This document shows positions 11,435 to 24,278 of a stretch of 64,000 nucleotides of DNA, piece by piece. Under the pieces are notes generated by a model, which searched no databases, was not told the origin of the DNA, and worked only from the letters and a program-made list of their open reading frames with translations. The position numbers were made by a program, and so were the translations under genes. How positions within the stretch are numbered: the first letter of the stretch is position 1; each line of letters starts with the position of its first letter. Source of the stretch: Roridomyces roridus (Eukaryota > Basidiomycota > Agaricomycetes > Agaricales > Mycenaceae); the NCBI GenBank assembly GCA_029378245.1, contig JARKIF010000007.1, positions 2,604,001 through 2,668,000 on the forward strand, read 5' to 3'.

Positions 11435-12536
11435 ATGAGCGACCACCCCGCCAAGCGCGCACGCGCGGCAACGAACCCCGACCCGACCTACTTGCGCTCC
11501 AAGATCTGGTACACGGACGGCAGTGTCATCTTGCAGGCCGAGCAGACACAATTCCGGGTCCATAGCAGCGTGCTGTCGCTGCACTCGACTGTCTTCAAGG
11601 ATATGTTCGAGGTCGTGTGTGGAGATGGGCCTTTTGATACGAGGGTCGATGGGTGTCCTGTTGTGCCGCTGTTCGAGGATACAGCGCAGGATGTGGAGAT
11701 CGTGCTCGAGATTTTATATGACCAGTGCGTCGTCCGTTCTCATTTCGGGACGGATCTAACTTCTTCCCAGCAAATTCTATAGGACGCAGCAGAAGTCCTT
11801 CGCTCAAGTTGCGGCCATGTGGCGACTGGGGCAGAAGTATGCCTTTGACGAGCTGCGAGACGAGGCGTTACGACGACTTCAATACACCTTCCCTTGCGCG
11901 CTCGCCGATTTCCACAGTCGTTACTTCTCTGACGGCGCCACGGTCGCTACAATTCCCGACACTTATATCATCACCTACCCTGGACTGGTATTCGATGCCA
12001 TTAATCTGGCTCGTGCCACTGGCTTGGTCTCCATTCTCCCCGCCGCGTTCTTCATGGCGTGTTCGGCCTCACTCGAGCATCGGTCCATCCAACAAAACAT
12101 TCTCCACGGGCTCCCCGGTGCCTCAGGTGCCCTCATCCACCTTTCCTCTGCCGACAAGGCACTCTGCATCCTCGCCACCACCGACCTCGTCGAAAAACAA
12201 TTCAACGGGCCGTACTCCTGGCTCCACAGTTGTGCGCATCATTGTCACGGCAACCCCTCGTGCTATCGCCTGCGCAACGTGGTGCGTGACGCCCTGGGCG
12301 TCCCGATTCCCAGGATGATTGCGCTCGATCCGCACATGTCTGGCGAAGAGCATGCAGAGCAGTTCTGTCTGAATTGCAGGACGATTTCGCAGACGGTGTT
12401 TCGGAATCGACAGAGTATGCTTTGGGAGCAGCTGCCTGCGGTGTTTGGGCTTCCACCGTGGAAGGAGCTCAAGGGTCAGATGCTTCAATTCGTGGGCAGT
12501 TCTTGTGTGCTGCACGAGTCGTGGGGACGGCGATGA
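11435..12536 (+). CDS. BTB/POZ domain protein
   Basis: BTB domain protein of the agaric-expanded type, probably a protein-interaction or cullin-3 adaptor factor; the partner is unknown. Start MSDHPAKRA at 11435. The BTB fold spans residues about 20-120: WYTDGSVILQAEQTQFRVHSSVL, LHSTVFKDMFEV, then VEIVLEILYD. One intron of about 46 nt (11725-11770) interrupts; splicing gives ILYDHKFYRTQQKSF, the normal continuation of the domain. The remaining part (WRLGQKYAFDELRDEALRRL onward) is helical with a Cys/His-rich segment (HSCAHHCHGNPSC and FCLNC). The frame is intact to 12536, about 351 residues. Confidence 0.85.
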
Positions 12537-12902
12537 GAGAAGTGGCGGGGGAGGTCACTGTATTTATAATCTGACGGCCTGTATTTTATTGCCAACGTTG
12601 TATTTTGTACGAGCTGACTCGCTTGTTTCCACCTTCCGTTGTTCCTATTTGTTCGGATACGGCGCGCGAAAGCTTCCACGTGATCGCATTACAAAGCTTT
12701 CCCATCCGCAGCGCCACACAGAAGCCCTTGTTTTTCTCCTCGACGGCCTCTTGTCAGTGTGACTGAGAGTCGGAGATGCGCATCCCCCATCCCATTGGCT
12801 CGTCGGCGTGCCGCAGCCACGTTTTCATCAAGCCTCGTGTCCCGCTTAGCCGTCTCTGAAAACAGGTCTCTCTTTGACCCCCGCCCACTGTGCAACTTCA
12901 CA
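12537..12902. other. intergenic between BTB and DUF6699-like genes
   Basis: About 365 bases, tandem orientation on both sides. Presumed terminator of the BTB gene and promoter of the next gene. Nothing else is recognised. Confidence 0.4.
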
Positions 12903-14087
12903 ATGGCCTGGTGGGCTCCCGAACGGACGGTCAGGCAGCCGTGGGCGCTCGAGTCGTTGTTGAGGCCGGCGCGGAATGTCGATACTTTGGATTTTCCGTG
13001 GGTCCCCTCCCCCGACTCGTCTTTCGAGCATGACCAGACGCTGCCTGCCCCGGGAGGCTATGTTCTTTCTCATCCAAGGTCCTATCCTGTGCCACTGCCA
13101 CGAGAGTCCCGACGTACACGCATCGCCCGAGCGTTGCTACGGTGGATGCGTCTCCATTCCGACAAGCAGGACAAAGAGAAATACGAGGATGAAGACATGT
13201 ATCTGCCGACGACACCGCCGCAGCCTCGGCCTTTGTACCCTGTTCCCATGGGAGAAGTTCCACACCCCCGTGGCCCTGAATACGTCTCCGAGGCCAAATG
13301 GCGCTCCTTTGCCATCCATTCCCGACCCAAGGTGAACGAGGTCCATGTCCACAACACCTTCAGTCAGTGTCTCCATCCGCGAATTTAGGTATATCTGACT
13401 CTTTCTCAAGCACCTAGCCTCCGTGGCTATCCGCTCATCGACCCCGCCGATGTCGATTTGCAGGAAATCTTCGATAGTCTGCGTTCGCCGAACGGGCACG
13501 AATATGCAGAGAGATGGGTTCCTGGGATCAAGCATCCTGCACTCCCTCCTACCCCGCAAGACTGGCCGATCCCCCGACCCCACGAACCGCTGGCCTTCCC
13601 TTGGGAATGCACGCTCAACCCGCTTCTCGAAGCCGCTATCACAGGCCATGCACCCGTGTACTGGAGAGTCAACATGGACACGGGTATGGTCTTGCGTGGC
13701 GGTCCTAATCGCGCTACAGAATTTCTCACCGAAGTGGACCTCGCGCAGCCAGCGACGCGACCGCTCCTCACGCACATGCACATCAACGCTCTCGCGCTCA
13801 TCGGGGCGGATTTCAAGTGGCCTATCATGGTTGTGAACCTTGGCGGCATTCGTCTCAGCCATGTCTTTGAGGCCATTCGGGACAACTTCCAACGCTATGT
13901 TCACAACGATGAGGTCCAACAGTGGGGACCTAATCGCCGGGAACATGCGAATCTGGCGTATCGGCTCAGAGCGGGAGGAGATCCTATGCGTCGAGTCGAT
14001 TACCTTGGAGGGCAGGTGTATTTCAGGGGATTAGCGCCCAACCCGGATCGCACCGGGTGGTTGCTCTATCTTGGTGGGGAGTGGTGA
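12903..14087 (+). CDS. DUF6699-like protein
   Basis: Two exons, 12903-13362 and 13411-14087, give about 378 residues starting MAWWAPERTVRQPW. The N-terminal half is rich in proline and charged residues and looks disordered. The C-terminal half fits the DUF6699 pattern: YWRVNMDTGMVLRGG, an A-T-x-P-L strand (PATRPLLTHMHINAL), then WPIMVVNLGGIRLSHVFEAI and a closing region with PNPDRTGWLLYLGGEW. DUF6699 proteins are abundant in agarics and have no known function. Another member lies at 15325-16038, so a local pair is present. Confidence 0.7.
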
Positions 14088-15237
14088 TTGTTCGCGTGGT
14101 TTGCCGCGTCTTGATCCAAATATAATGCTGTGGATTCACGCATTCTCTCTGTTTTCTTCATGACTCACATGCAATGCACTTTATCTGACTATTCCAAGTT
14201 CACTCTCTCTTGGGAGCCAACGTGGTATGCGATTGAGGCGGACACGGACTCACTCGGTCTCGTATCTCGCGGACCCGAGGGGACATCTAATTTATCTCGA
14301 CTCGTGTGATGCAGCGCAGTCGGTGTGAGTGCACGATAAGACCCATGTCTTGGACACGATCGTAGCCGCCAGCCAGGACCGCCGTTCGAGGGAGCATATT
14401 TCGGTATGCAGGTACGTGTCTCCAAGCACATTCGATGCTGTTGAATTTCTCATGATAACACGAGGCTGATTAACTGCTAGCCACTATCCATCTATTTGCC
14501 ACCATCTGCATCCAGCGGCGTCACTGCTCCTCCGGATCCGTCGATGCGTCATCTCCCGCCGCCTCTGCCTCGAGGCTCTTACAGCTCGCATCCCTCCGAG
14601 GAAAATTCCGGTTAAATGAGCTTCTCGTCTGGAAGGGCCCGAGGACATCTCCGTTGACAGAGATCTAAGTCTCCCCGCCCAGCCCCCGCCACGGGCAACT
14701 AAAATCAAGGCGATACAGTAAATTTAAACTATAAGCTGTTGAGATGACGCAGAGTATACGAGGCTCACGACTGGATACGGACGGTGGAATTGCAACCAGG
14801 TGCGTGGATGAGTCCCAATGGACAGACACTAATCAATGAGCGCCGCCACTTTTGCTGCGGACACAGGCCAGCTCAACAGCAGTTTAACTTGGCTAGACCG
14901 CCACTGGGAAACTTCTGTTCAAGTGGCGTATCATACTATTTCGTGTGTTTTTGGGACTCATTGTCTCCTCGGGCTCAAGTACTCCGCAGGGCCAACGCCG
15001 CGCGCAGCACCACGTCTTCAGTCCGAATTTGGAAGTATTCTTGATGGCCAGGAGACGTGTAGCTAAGCAGCGACACAACAAGGCTGTTACTTCAATACGG
15101 ACCCAAAAATGCCTTCCAATAGCGCATGGATCTCGAACCCCATTTAGATTGATGCAACCCCGTTTCTACTGGCGATATGGTCGATCCCGCTCTGGGTCTC
15201 TTCATCTCCACGTTCGATCTGCAGACAGGGCTACGAC
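14088..15237. other. no gene recognised
   Basis: About 1.15 kb of unremarkable sequence with only small frames lacking domains, between two plus-strand DUF6699-like genes. The right end is promoter of the 15325 gene. Confidence 0.4.
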
Positions 15238-15245
15238 TATTTAAA
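15238..15245 (+). promoter_or_regulatory. possible TATA box
   Basis: TATTTAAA lies 80 bases upstream of the start codon at 15325, a plausible distance for a gene with a 5' leader of about 50 nt. Confidence 0.4.
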
Positions 15246-15324
15246 TGGCGATCGCAGGTCTTTGCTTGGCCAACTTGCGATCCCCCGCAACAACGACTAC
15301 TACTCTCTCTCCTGCCAGATAACA

Positions 15325-16038
15325 ATGCCTGGTCACCACCGCGTTCGCTTCGCAGAGAAGAACAACACGTTCCACTCGCCTCCGCCTCATCCGCCCCCGC
15401 CCCCGCTGATGGCTGCCGGAACATCCTCGTCCTCTGCCTCATCCGGTGGGCCATTGACACCACCACCCATGTCGTCGGCACGCCTCCCGGGCCCCACACC
15501 ATTCCGTCGCCACCCTTTAGCCGACGGATCAATCGCCTGGGTCGGGCGGGCACACGACTACATCGCGCAGCCCACGAGCTCGGGCTCGAAATCCATGCTC
15601 AAATACGACGTCTCGAAACACCCTTCCACCCTCTCCGCGCGCCGCGTAGGCCTCACCTCGGCCGCGTTGCAAGAATCAGCAGTCTTCCCACCACAGCCTT
15701 ACCTTTCACTTATCACGCCGCGGTTGCGGTGGGCGATCGGCGTCCCTGCGTCAAACGGTTCGTACGTCACGGTGTTTGACGTGCTCAACGGCATATACCA
15801 TGCGTTGAGGGTGAATGCCACGCAGGCAGAGTTCAATGCGCTCGGATCGAGCAAGTTGATGCGGAGGGCGACGGCGGAGTACGAGAGGCGGTATGAGCGG
15901 TTGGAGGGCCGGAGAGGGTATAGTGAGGAGAAGAGAGGGGGGTTGAAGAGGGTGGATTTCTTGATGGGATATACGAGTTTGTTGGGGATTTCGCCGACGA
16001 AGGGGGCGCCTGATATTTGGCAGTTGCATACTGGATGA
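15325..16038 (+). CDS. DUF6699 domain protein
   Basis: Single exon of 237 residues. The start MPGHHRVRFAEKNN was preferred over an upstream in-frame Met because of the TATA-like element at 15238. The first 75 residues are Pro/Ser-rich and disordered, with a polyproline run. The DUF6699 domain covers about residues 110-200: YLSLITPRLRWAIGVPA, SYVTVFDVLNGIYHALR, then a helix and LKRVDFLMGYTSLLGI. The frame is intact and the length normal for the family. No biochemical function is known for these proteins. Confidence 0.8.
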   Translation: MPGHHRVRFAEKNNTFHSPPPHPPPPPLMAAGTSSSSASSGGPLTPPPMSSARLPGPTPFRRHPLADGSIAWVGRAHDYIAQPTSSGSKSMLKYDVSKHPSTLSARRVGLTSAALQESAVFPPQPYLSLITPRLRWAIGVPASNGSYVTVFDVLNGIYHALRVNATQAEFNALGSSKLMRRATAEYERRYERLEGRRGYSEEKRGGLKRVDFLMGYTSLLGISPTKGAPDIWQLHTG

Positions 16039-16333
16039 CGAGTTGGCGCCAGACGAGCCCGTTGTGTACTTAGTTGATAAGTTGTTACCCCTTGTAGCTG
16101 TATATGCTCGAATATGATACCATGCTAACGCTCCCAATTCATTTGTCGCAAAGACAACGTGGCTCCCTGTGGCTCCGGGGTTCAATGAGACGTGCCGAAT
16201 GACGGCATCACCAAATTTACAACGAGATCAAACTGCTCCGATTTGAACACCGGCGACATTCGGCATGTGTCGGCACATAAATACATAAGTTACAGAGCTA
16301 GCCAAAGGAGCGAGATGTGGATTATTAGCCACT

Positions 16334-18834
16334 CTAATGGGCCTGGGTGTGGTTCAACGAAGTCTGATAAGTGGGGCACAGATTATCCCAGGCGACTGGG
16401 TCCTCGTTTCAGCGATGTTCTCGGGAAGAGAAGCGATCGACTTACCCGGAGGCTTCTCCTTTCCGATGCCGGGCACGTTCTCGGCAAAGACGAGAGCCAG
16501 GCCGCTGGCGGAGAATGAATACACGGCATGAGCGGGGACTGTGGGACGCACGATTGTAGATGCCAGTCAATGTGGCAGTGGAGGAACCCTGGAGGGGGAG
16601 AGGGTTGGTTTCAGCATATTTCGAACGTTCACCAGTATCGTGATTACTCACATGGGCCGGCGTTGTCGGTGACGAATCTATATATTCCCAGAAACGTTGA
16701 GCAAGATATGAATTCAATATGATCTTACTGACCGGATCGTCGGAAGATCGGTGGTGTTGTCCCCGGTGCTGATAACGTCCCGTACGATCGGGTCTTCGTA
16801 GTTGTACGTGTCGTTGCCGGCGCTGCGGACAACCCAGAAGTTGTGCTAACGAAACATCAGATTGAAGTCCTCCGTGAGACAAGGACAGAGTACGCACGCC
16901 GTGAAGATGGAACGGATGCTGTAAAGAGAATTGGAGTTGAACTTCATCACGTGGGATGTTGAAAAAACCTATCACTCACCGGGGCGCCAATCGATCCACC
17001 CACAAAGCTAACCTCGACAACTTGGTTGGGTTCGAGCTGAAGAAGGTTGTTATTCGGCAACAGCTCCTGCGCCGTCCTTGCCCCATTCAAAATCTGCAAC
17101 AACACAGGCGTTGGGGGCGACACATAAGTCGTACTGTTGAGCTCCGCAAGCGGCGTCGAAGAGCAATGACTGCCGGTACACGACTGGCCAGTCAACGTCC
17201 ATAGGAAGGTCGTGAAATCAATGTTGATCGTGAGCTGCACGTTGAGGTCGGCGTTGCCGCGACCGGGTTTGCCTGGTACGGGCATCCGTGCGAGGGGATG
17301 CAGGGAGGACTCGACGAGAGGGTTTTTGATGCTGGAGTTGGTCTTGGGGTCCACCTTTGGGGCGTCGGCATAGCGGAGGATGGCACTGTTGGTGGCGTTG
17401 ACGAAGCCTTGGTTGAGTCCCGGTTCCAGGGGTTGAGCACGGATCCAGTAGTTCGAGACGGGCTGGTTGGCGTTGAGGACGAACGAATAACGCTGGCCGG
17501 CTGCGGAATGGTGTGAGATTCGGTAGTACTATTTCCCATTGATATACATACCGTAGATCTGAATAGCGTCAACGGTGTATGGCTTGGTGTTGACACCATC
17601 AGCTTCGATGACCGTGAACGAGTGTCCGTCGATGCTAGTTTGATTTTAACGTATCATCAGAAAAGACTTAACAGCAAGCGCACTTGAAGAGGAAGTTGGG
17701 ATCACAAGACATGGAGATGAGACGGAAACTATCTCAGCGTCAGCCACAAAAGAATATACCCTTGAAGTGTTCAAAATACCGATAGCGCTTGCCGTGATGA
17801 ACCGAAATCACAGCAAGGGGCGTGAGCGGCCCCCCTTCATATCGTCCAAGTCCGTTGATCAGTGTCGAGTTGGCCGCCGCCGCTTTGGTCATATCGTTTT
17901 GGGAGGCGGGATAATGGTACCAGTCAGCGAGGGTGATGACGGTAGATTCTTTTGAAATTAGCAGTTGCGCGGATTGAAGGAGAAAGGGCCTCTACCGTCG
18001 TCGTAATCGTACAAATGCTTGGCAGGATCGTTGGGGTCGTAGACTTGAAGGCGGGATTAATCAACGAAAGAGGTGGTAAAGGAAACTCAACGCACTGACT
18101 AATGGCCCACGAAGACTTTACCATTTCAGCGGATAACGCACAGATATGGTGAAATCCAACTCACCCGTCGCAATACTGGGTTGACAGATGACTGTGATAC
18201 CAATACGTCCCTGCTTGCTTGCTGTTGAATGTGTTTTAGAACTCCTCAAAAAATCACACAGCGCTACTGACCCAGAGTCGAACTCGTATTTGAAAGAATC
18301 TCCAGGGATGATGGGGCATTCTATATCTGTCAATTCTCTGAAATAAAGCAATAATCAACCACGTACGAGTGACCATCGCAACACCATCCTCATAGTTCGT
18401 TCCATGCTGGAATATTCCGTGCCAATGCTATCCGTCGTAAGAAATCAGAAGTGTGCATTTCCGGCATTGTCGGGAAGCACGCACGATACTGGTATCAACC
18501 TCCATGGACGTGTCCTTCAACTGATCTTCAACGTTGATACTGAAACGATCGCCCTTGTTGCCCCGGATGAGCGGGCCGGGGAAGGTACCCCCGGGCAACA
18601 CGGCGCTGTGTAGGAGAAATGTTAGCTTGGTGCGGCGGCGTGCGGCCGCCGTACGCACGAGCGGGTGTAGCCATCAGGTGAGATGTGCTTGTTGACAATC
18701 GCGAGGTGGCCTTCCGGGCCCTACGTGGCCTCAGTCACTGTATGGCCTCCCAAAGCAGGACTCGCGCTTACAATACTAACGGCATACGTCCCAGAGAGCG
18801 CAGAAAGAAGGTAGAACGCGGCCGACAAGATCAT
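16334..18834 (-). CDS. laccase (multicopper oxidase)
   Basis: Secreted phenol oxidase that couples one-electron substrate oxidation to reduction of O2 to water. From 18834: signal peptide ([19 protein letters not shown]), [17 protein letters not shown], then copper motif 1 [15 protein letters not shown], motif 2 [16 protein letters not shown], motif 3 HPFHLHG (about 16930) and motif 4 HCHIDWHL (about 16575). All four exist, so the type 1, 2 and 3 copper sites are complete. The residue ten after the conserved Cys is Leu, which by the usual classification predicts a class 2 (medium redox potential) enzyme. At least ten short GT-AG introns; the last exon ends [16 protein letters not shown] see no frame break. 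It heads a block of oxidoreductase genes all on this strand. Confidence 0.92.
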
Positions 18835-20419
18835 CCTTGACTTGAGCTCCACAGTGAAAAGGCAAGAAAGAGAGCGGAGCGAGGAAGCGAACTGAAAAAA
18901 GCAGCGGAAAGGAAGAATGACAAGTCTTTTAAGCCGAGGATCTGGTGACATATTTAAGACGTTTGGACTCCCGCCTAGTGGAGCTTGACAATGACTGAGC
19001 GCTCTGTCAACCCACGATTCGCCCGGGCCCGCCGTTTCGTCAATCACGATTCGGGTTTCAGGTTTGACACGAGCGTAGGTAGTGCAATGATGCAGGTGGA
19101 GTTTTCGGAACGAGAGCGTCGAGAAGACCGTTTGCTTGAGCCGGAATCAGAATCTAATCAAAGGTCTGATGCGGTTTGATGCCCATCATGTAAGTGGGAG
19201 ATTTTGTGCGAATGGCTCGTCGCTTGGCGCGAGTGCAGGATTGATCCCGTCTGCACGCAGAAGACTGTGGCAATGGCGTACAATATGGAGACATTTATGC
19301 GACGACTGCAGATGGAAAGATTGAATGGCGTAGTGCAGTCTTGTTGAAGTGCCGAACTTGAACGCCGTCTTGCCGCTGCCACCCCCTGGCGGCAGCTAGC
19401 AGTTCGGAAGGCCGCAAGATACCGCAACTAGCCGGCTCAATCCATGAGTAATCAGTAATTTATGACTGATAAACGCATAAGGCTGACAGCCTCTCTCCTA
19501 CACAGCAGCATCCCCATCCCAGACCTTTCCTGTCTCCGACCGGGCGGGTGTCGGTAGGCGTCGGGCGGACATTCCTGTGGCTTTCATTGAATTCTAATTT
19601 GAACGAGCGGGAAGGAAAGGGGCTGACATGAGCAAAAGGCCTCACGGCGGTGCTCGGTCTTTGTAAGTACCGCACAGTTGAATTTCTTCCGTCGAAGGAC
19701 ATACTTAGGGGACTCGCTGTGGGACTCGGTATCAAACATATTGCGGTGAGTGAGTCATCACCGACCGTCGTCGAGCAAACGCACCGTTCAAATATTGGTC
19801 AATGGTCATGATCAAAGAGAGCGCTTTTCGAAACACGGGAATGAGGAGTGCCGCGGGGTGGGATGGATATCAGAGACCAATGTAGATGTGGTATAGATGT
19901 GGACCATGGGGACCAAAGAGAACAGACGCGCGAAAAATCCTTGTGGACCGACGTTTTCAACCAGTGCTCGACGTTCAACATCAGCCAAACCCATCACGAT
20001 CAAATCACGGCATGGTATGATTCCCCGGCAACGGTGTCGGATCAAGCCAGCGATTCGTCAAAAGACCTGAGGAGGTTCACAAGTCTCGTCAGAATAATGA
20101 CGCTGTGGCTGAAGCGAAGCCCGCGGCGGCCTGTCCTACCGACATCAGTTCGGCTGTTCAAACAGGTTCAAGGCCCAAAGCGGATCTCAAAGCAGCCCGC
20201 TTGCCTTTAGGAAACCGGCAAGACGTTCGCTATTACTAGTAGATCCGCGTTCCAAGGCAGGGTACGCACGAGTCGCGATTGGTTGGATTGATTAGAGCAA
20301 ACTGCGTAGCTCCGTTCCGAATTCCCCCATCCAACACCATCCATTGACAAGGTTCTAGGTACAGTATGTAGATGATAGACCTGGGGCGCGAGCCAGAAGG
20401 CTTTGGTGCTTGGACTCAA
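18835..20419. other. laccase upstream region, no gene recognised
   Basis: About 1.6 kb between the laccase start and the end of the GMC gene. A TTAAATA-like box (minus strand, about 18951-18960) could be the laccase TATA element, about 120 bases from the start. Frames elsewhere show no domains. Confidence 0.4.
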
Positions 20420-23213
20420 TCACTTCCGCCCACGAATAATATCCGCCGCTACAAAAAGATAGTATGAATGCCGACATCCAGGATGGAATCCAGACCCAGA
20501 ACCAGAACACACCTTTCTCAGCAATCACATACGCCGTGGCTACCCATGAGAGGTTAGTCTCCGAGCGACACAGATCTCAACGCGTTGACGAATTGGGCTG
20601 GACTCACCATGTGTATGCGCGGCGATGTGCAGCGGGATGATGCTGATGTCCACAATACGGAGGTTGGTCGTCCCATAGACCTACAGGTGTTTGTTGAATA
20701 GGAGGAATCGGAGCCGGAGAGGAAGGGAGGAAGTACGGACCTTTAACTCGGGATCAACCACGCCTTGTTTTTCCTTGGGCAACATCGAGCAGCTACCAAC
20801 CGTGTCTAATTCACGACGCGTCGTCAGCACATCGAGTCCGCTCCAGTCGAATACTCACGCCAAGTGGTCGTATGCGTGTTCTTGATATAGTCTGTACACC
20901 CGTCAGCGGAAGGAACGGACGGGCAGACAAAACGCACCCCGAATCGCCTCATCACTCGTACATCCCGGCCCCGGACACGTTTCAACAACGACACCAGATT
21001 TGAATGGCTCGGTCTGTGCGAGCTTGCGCGTGAATTTGAAATGCTGGACGAGATTCTCGAGGTCTGTAGTGGTTGTATCAGGAATAGAACCAAGAGTAGG
21101 AGTGATGAAAAAGAGCCCACCGAAGTCATTCTCGAAATAATGAGGGTCGATTTCCGGATTGTCGAATGGGTCGGTGGATTTGGCGTGCTGGACAGCTCTG
21201 TGAATAAACAAGAAGGAAGAAACCAGTAGGAACGAAAGACGTACAATCGTCCCACGCGAAAACGGATGGTTGAGCACAGAGAGCATCGTCACATACGTCT
21301 TGCCCGGCTCCGGTGCGGCTATTCAAGTTCAATTCAACAATCCCTCCCAGAATCCAGAATCCAGTGCAAACGACTCACTCAACGCAGTCATCAACCCAGG
21401 GAACCCAACCAGCTCCAAATCCGGCAACTTCTCATCCCGCAACGCAGCCATCTGCAGTTCGAATTGTTCTTTCAACCCCGGAACCTTGTCTTGCGGGAGA
21501 CTCGCGGCGACACCGTCAATGAGACGCACCGCCTCTTGGGGGTTCGCGGAAGAGAGTGGAAAGTACGAGAAGCCTGTGATGCCTACGCCTTGTGGGCCGA
21601 GGCCTTGAGCGCTTTTGGGTTCTATTGAGCACATGGACAGGAGAGGCGGAGGGAGGAACATTGGACGCACTGCAACTTCCTCGCCTCCGCGGCATACTCT
21701 GGATCCCGCATCAAATCGTGTGTGGGCGGCGAGCCAGCGAGTTCGTACGACATGCCGATGAATCTGTTTGGTGGTCGCAACTAAGAATGAAAGAAGGAAG
21801 AGCAACGAAAAACGCACGAATGTTCCTGGACGTTCTCTCCCACACCCATCAACTCGAGCTTGGTCTCTACCCCGATCTTGGAGAGGACTTCAGGCCGGCC
21901 GATCCCTGACAATTCTAAGATTTGCGGATTCTTGACGGTTCTATGTCAGGCGCATCAGCGCGTGGGGCAGGGAAAACAATCAAGGAAGCCAGAAAGACAG
22001 ACGCACCCAGCGCTAAGTATGACCTCCTTCCTCGCATTGACTCTTCTCTTTCCACCGTCCTTCAGCATGTACTCGACACCCCTCGCGGTCAACGGTGCGT
22101 CTCCCTCGGCGTCATCAAAGACAATACGCGCGACGGTGGCTTCGGTCAGCACCTATCCTCACTTCAATCAAACGAGCGCCGTTGAAAGACAAAGCGAGGA
22201 ACCCACAGTCAAGTTCGGCCTGTCACGCACTGGCAAGAAGTACCCCGTCGTCGCATACGAGCGCGTCCAATCTTTGGGGTCGAGGTTCGCGTTGGCGATC
22301 CACGTGCCCGTAATCTACGTCGGGTCGTTAGTACTCAATATTCAGTATCCGATATCCACAGAGACAGACGTACATTGCCACCATACGGATCCTTCAACCT
22401 CTCAAACCCCAAATTCCCCATCGCTCCGAGGAACATGTCATCGATCGTATGATGGTGGAATGGGATTGTCGTTTGAATGGGTCCTGAGGACCCGCGAAGG
22501 GAGGCGTCCCATTCTTGTGGGACTGCGTCGAGGGAAGGGGAGGTCGGTGGGTGGAAGCTGCATGTCGAATTTGCGGTTAGGTAAGAGAGGAAGGAAGGAA
22601 GGCAAACGCACGTCTCGCTCCGTTTAGAGTACTTGATATACTCGGCCCAGTTCCATCCTGGATTTCCGAGTTTCTCGATGGCGTCGACGTCTTCGGCGGG
22701 GGGCTTTGTCCAAGCTGGGTTTGAATTAAATGTCAGAAGACCGGCAAGGACGGAATGTGAGGAGAAGTACCGTAAAAGTTTAGCGCCGACGAACCGCCTG
22801 TAAAGTGTGAGAAGAGCGCATCCGTCCGAGAAGAAGGGACGCACCGAGGCCCTTGCCGCGATTCCACACTAGCTCCCTGTCGTTGGAGAACTTTTGCTTG
22901 ACTGTCGTAAACGCCCAGTCGAACTGCCACATTATTCTCATCGTGTTTCTGCAGAGTGAGGAGACGCACTTTGGGATTCATGAAACTGCCTCCAAATTGC
23001 CCCGGCACCAGGATTTCCGGTGCTCCGATGTTGGCTTCGCCGGCCTCGAGCACGACGACGGTGACGGCCTTATCTTCTGTGAGACGCGATGCCAGTGCCA
23101 GGCCCGCAGTCTACGCTCAACGTCAACGCTTGAAATTACGGGAGACCTGAGCTTACCCCGCCTCCGATGATGACAAAGTCAAACTCGCTATCGTCGATTG
23201 ACGTAGAGCCCAT
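20420..23213 (-). CDS. GMC oxidoreductase, aryl-alcohol oxidase-like
   Basis: FAD enzyme of the glucose-methanol-choline family; by similarity it oxidises aromatic or other primary alcohols and may yield H2O2. Start MGSTSIDDSEFDFVIIGGG (ADP-binding motif split by an intron), then VVLEAGEANIGAPEI, FDWAFTTVKQ, LVWNRGKGLGGSS, the C-terminal pair TTTW-H-TVGSCSMLP (His completed across an intron near 20850) and LRIVDISIIPLHIAAHTH, and the end ATAYVIAEKAADIIRGRK. Both active-site His of the family are present. Many introns of about 50 nt. No signal peptide is seen, unlike secreted lignin-type aryl-alcohol oxidases, so it may be intracellular or use another exit. A close paralogue lies at 25290-28028 and a relic at 61734-63069. 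Confidence 0.88.
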
Positions 23214-23280
23214 GCTGTCCTATCCTATCCTTTCTGCGTGAGCGGGGATGTGTGGGTGCAATACTGGCCAGCCAGGCTAT

Positions 23281-23286
23281 CTTATA
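23281..23286 (-). promoter_or_regulatory. TATA box of GMC gene 1
   Basis: On the minus strand TATAAG lies 68 bases upstream of the start codon at 23213, within the expected range for a fungal gene with a short leader. Confidence 0.45.
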
Positions 23287-23696
23287 TGTACCGTTCAGTT
23301 GTCCGATGCCGGTCTAGTCCGGATATAGCGTTCCATTACGTGGTGAAATACTCACTGTCAGCTTCGGCGGGACAGTAGCCACATGAGGCCTTGACCCGCG
23401 GCGATCCGGATTAGAAGGTTGAGGGGATTGGCGGGAGCGAGTAGCTCTTTTAGAAGTTTGGTCGGGTCCTTGGGAGCCGGCATCGATGTGGAGCGATGGT
23501 GACACTTTAGCGTGCCAAGCAGAATTTTCACTTGAATTTGGCAGCACATTCTTGCAACGCGGGGATGCGAGGAGATGGAGTGACTGAGTCAGAGGACAAG
23601 CAGAAATGATCCGATACACGGAAGCAATTGCGGGTCACCATCACTGATGCCAGTGAGCGCTCTGGCCCAGACATCTCTCTTCCAGCAACCACTGAC

Positions 23697-24278
23697 ATGC
23701 CGCGCGACGAGGTCTGGGAGGACAACGACCCCGCCCTCCACTACATCGGCGAATGGCGTCGCGACTACGGCTCAATCTACCACGGCTGCTCCGTCATGCG
23801 CACCACGCGTATCGGTGACTCGATGACTGTCAAATTCCGTGGTGCGTCGGACATCCATGCTGCCACAGGCCAACTGACTACGACTCACACCTCATAGGCT
23901 GGGCGCACAAGGCTGGGACCATGGCAGCTTCCTCGTTCACCTCGACGGCGATGCGGTGCCGGTAGACGGTCAATACGACGCAATCCACGAAGGCGTGCCA
24001 CAGGTCGTGCAGTTCTCGACACACGGGCTCAGTAGAGCCGAGCATAGGCTCACGATAACGAATGACGCGGCAGGGCAGTATGGGAGTGTGTTGGAGTGGA
24101 TGCGGTCATGTGCGTCGACCATACTGGCATTCTGACTCCTGTTCCTGAATTGAGATGTCGCAGAATCACACCACATCCACCGAGGTGCTCGAACTTCTCG
24201 TCGGTGGTCCTCCTTCTTGCTCTTGGGTTCCTCTGTGGTGTAGGCTATACACGGCTAGCAGAAAGGATCAATGCATGA
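23697..24278 (+). CDS. small membrane-anchored protein, unknown function
   Basis: Not recognised as a named family. Three exons are proposed: from MPRDEVWEDNDPALHYIGEW to the intron at about 23840, then GAQGWDHGSFLVHLDGDAV through HRLTITNDAAGQYGSV, then after an intron at about 24108-24168 a hydrophobic segment SSVVLLLALGFLCGVGY followed by charged residues to 24278. The first part, with an aromatic strand (YIGEWRRDYGSIYHG) and the closing HRLTITN motif, is the beta-sandwich pattern of many agaric single-pass surface proteins. It has no evident N-terminal signal peptide. It sits opposite in strand to the two flanking GMC genes. Exon borders at 23840 are uncertain. Confidence 0.6.

Noticed and set aside
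13137..13946. Minus-strand frame of 269 codons
   Set aside because: It is antisense to the DUF6699-like gene, which has the better splice pattern and family motifs.
21860..22627. Plus-strand frame of 255 codons
   Set aside because: It crosses the exons and introns of the first GMC gene in antisense; no domain.
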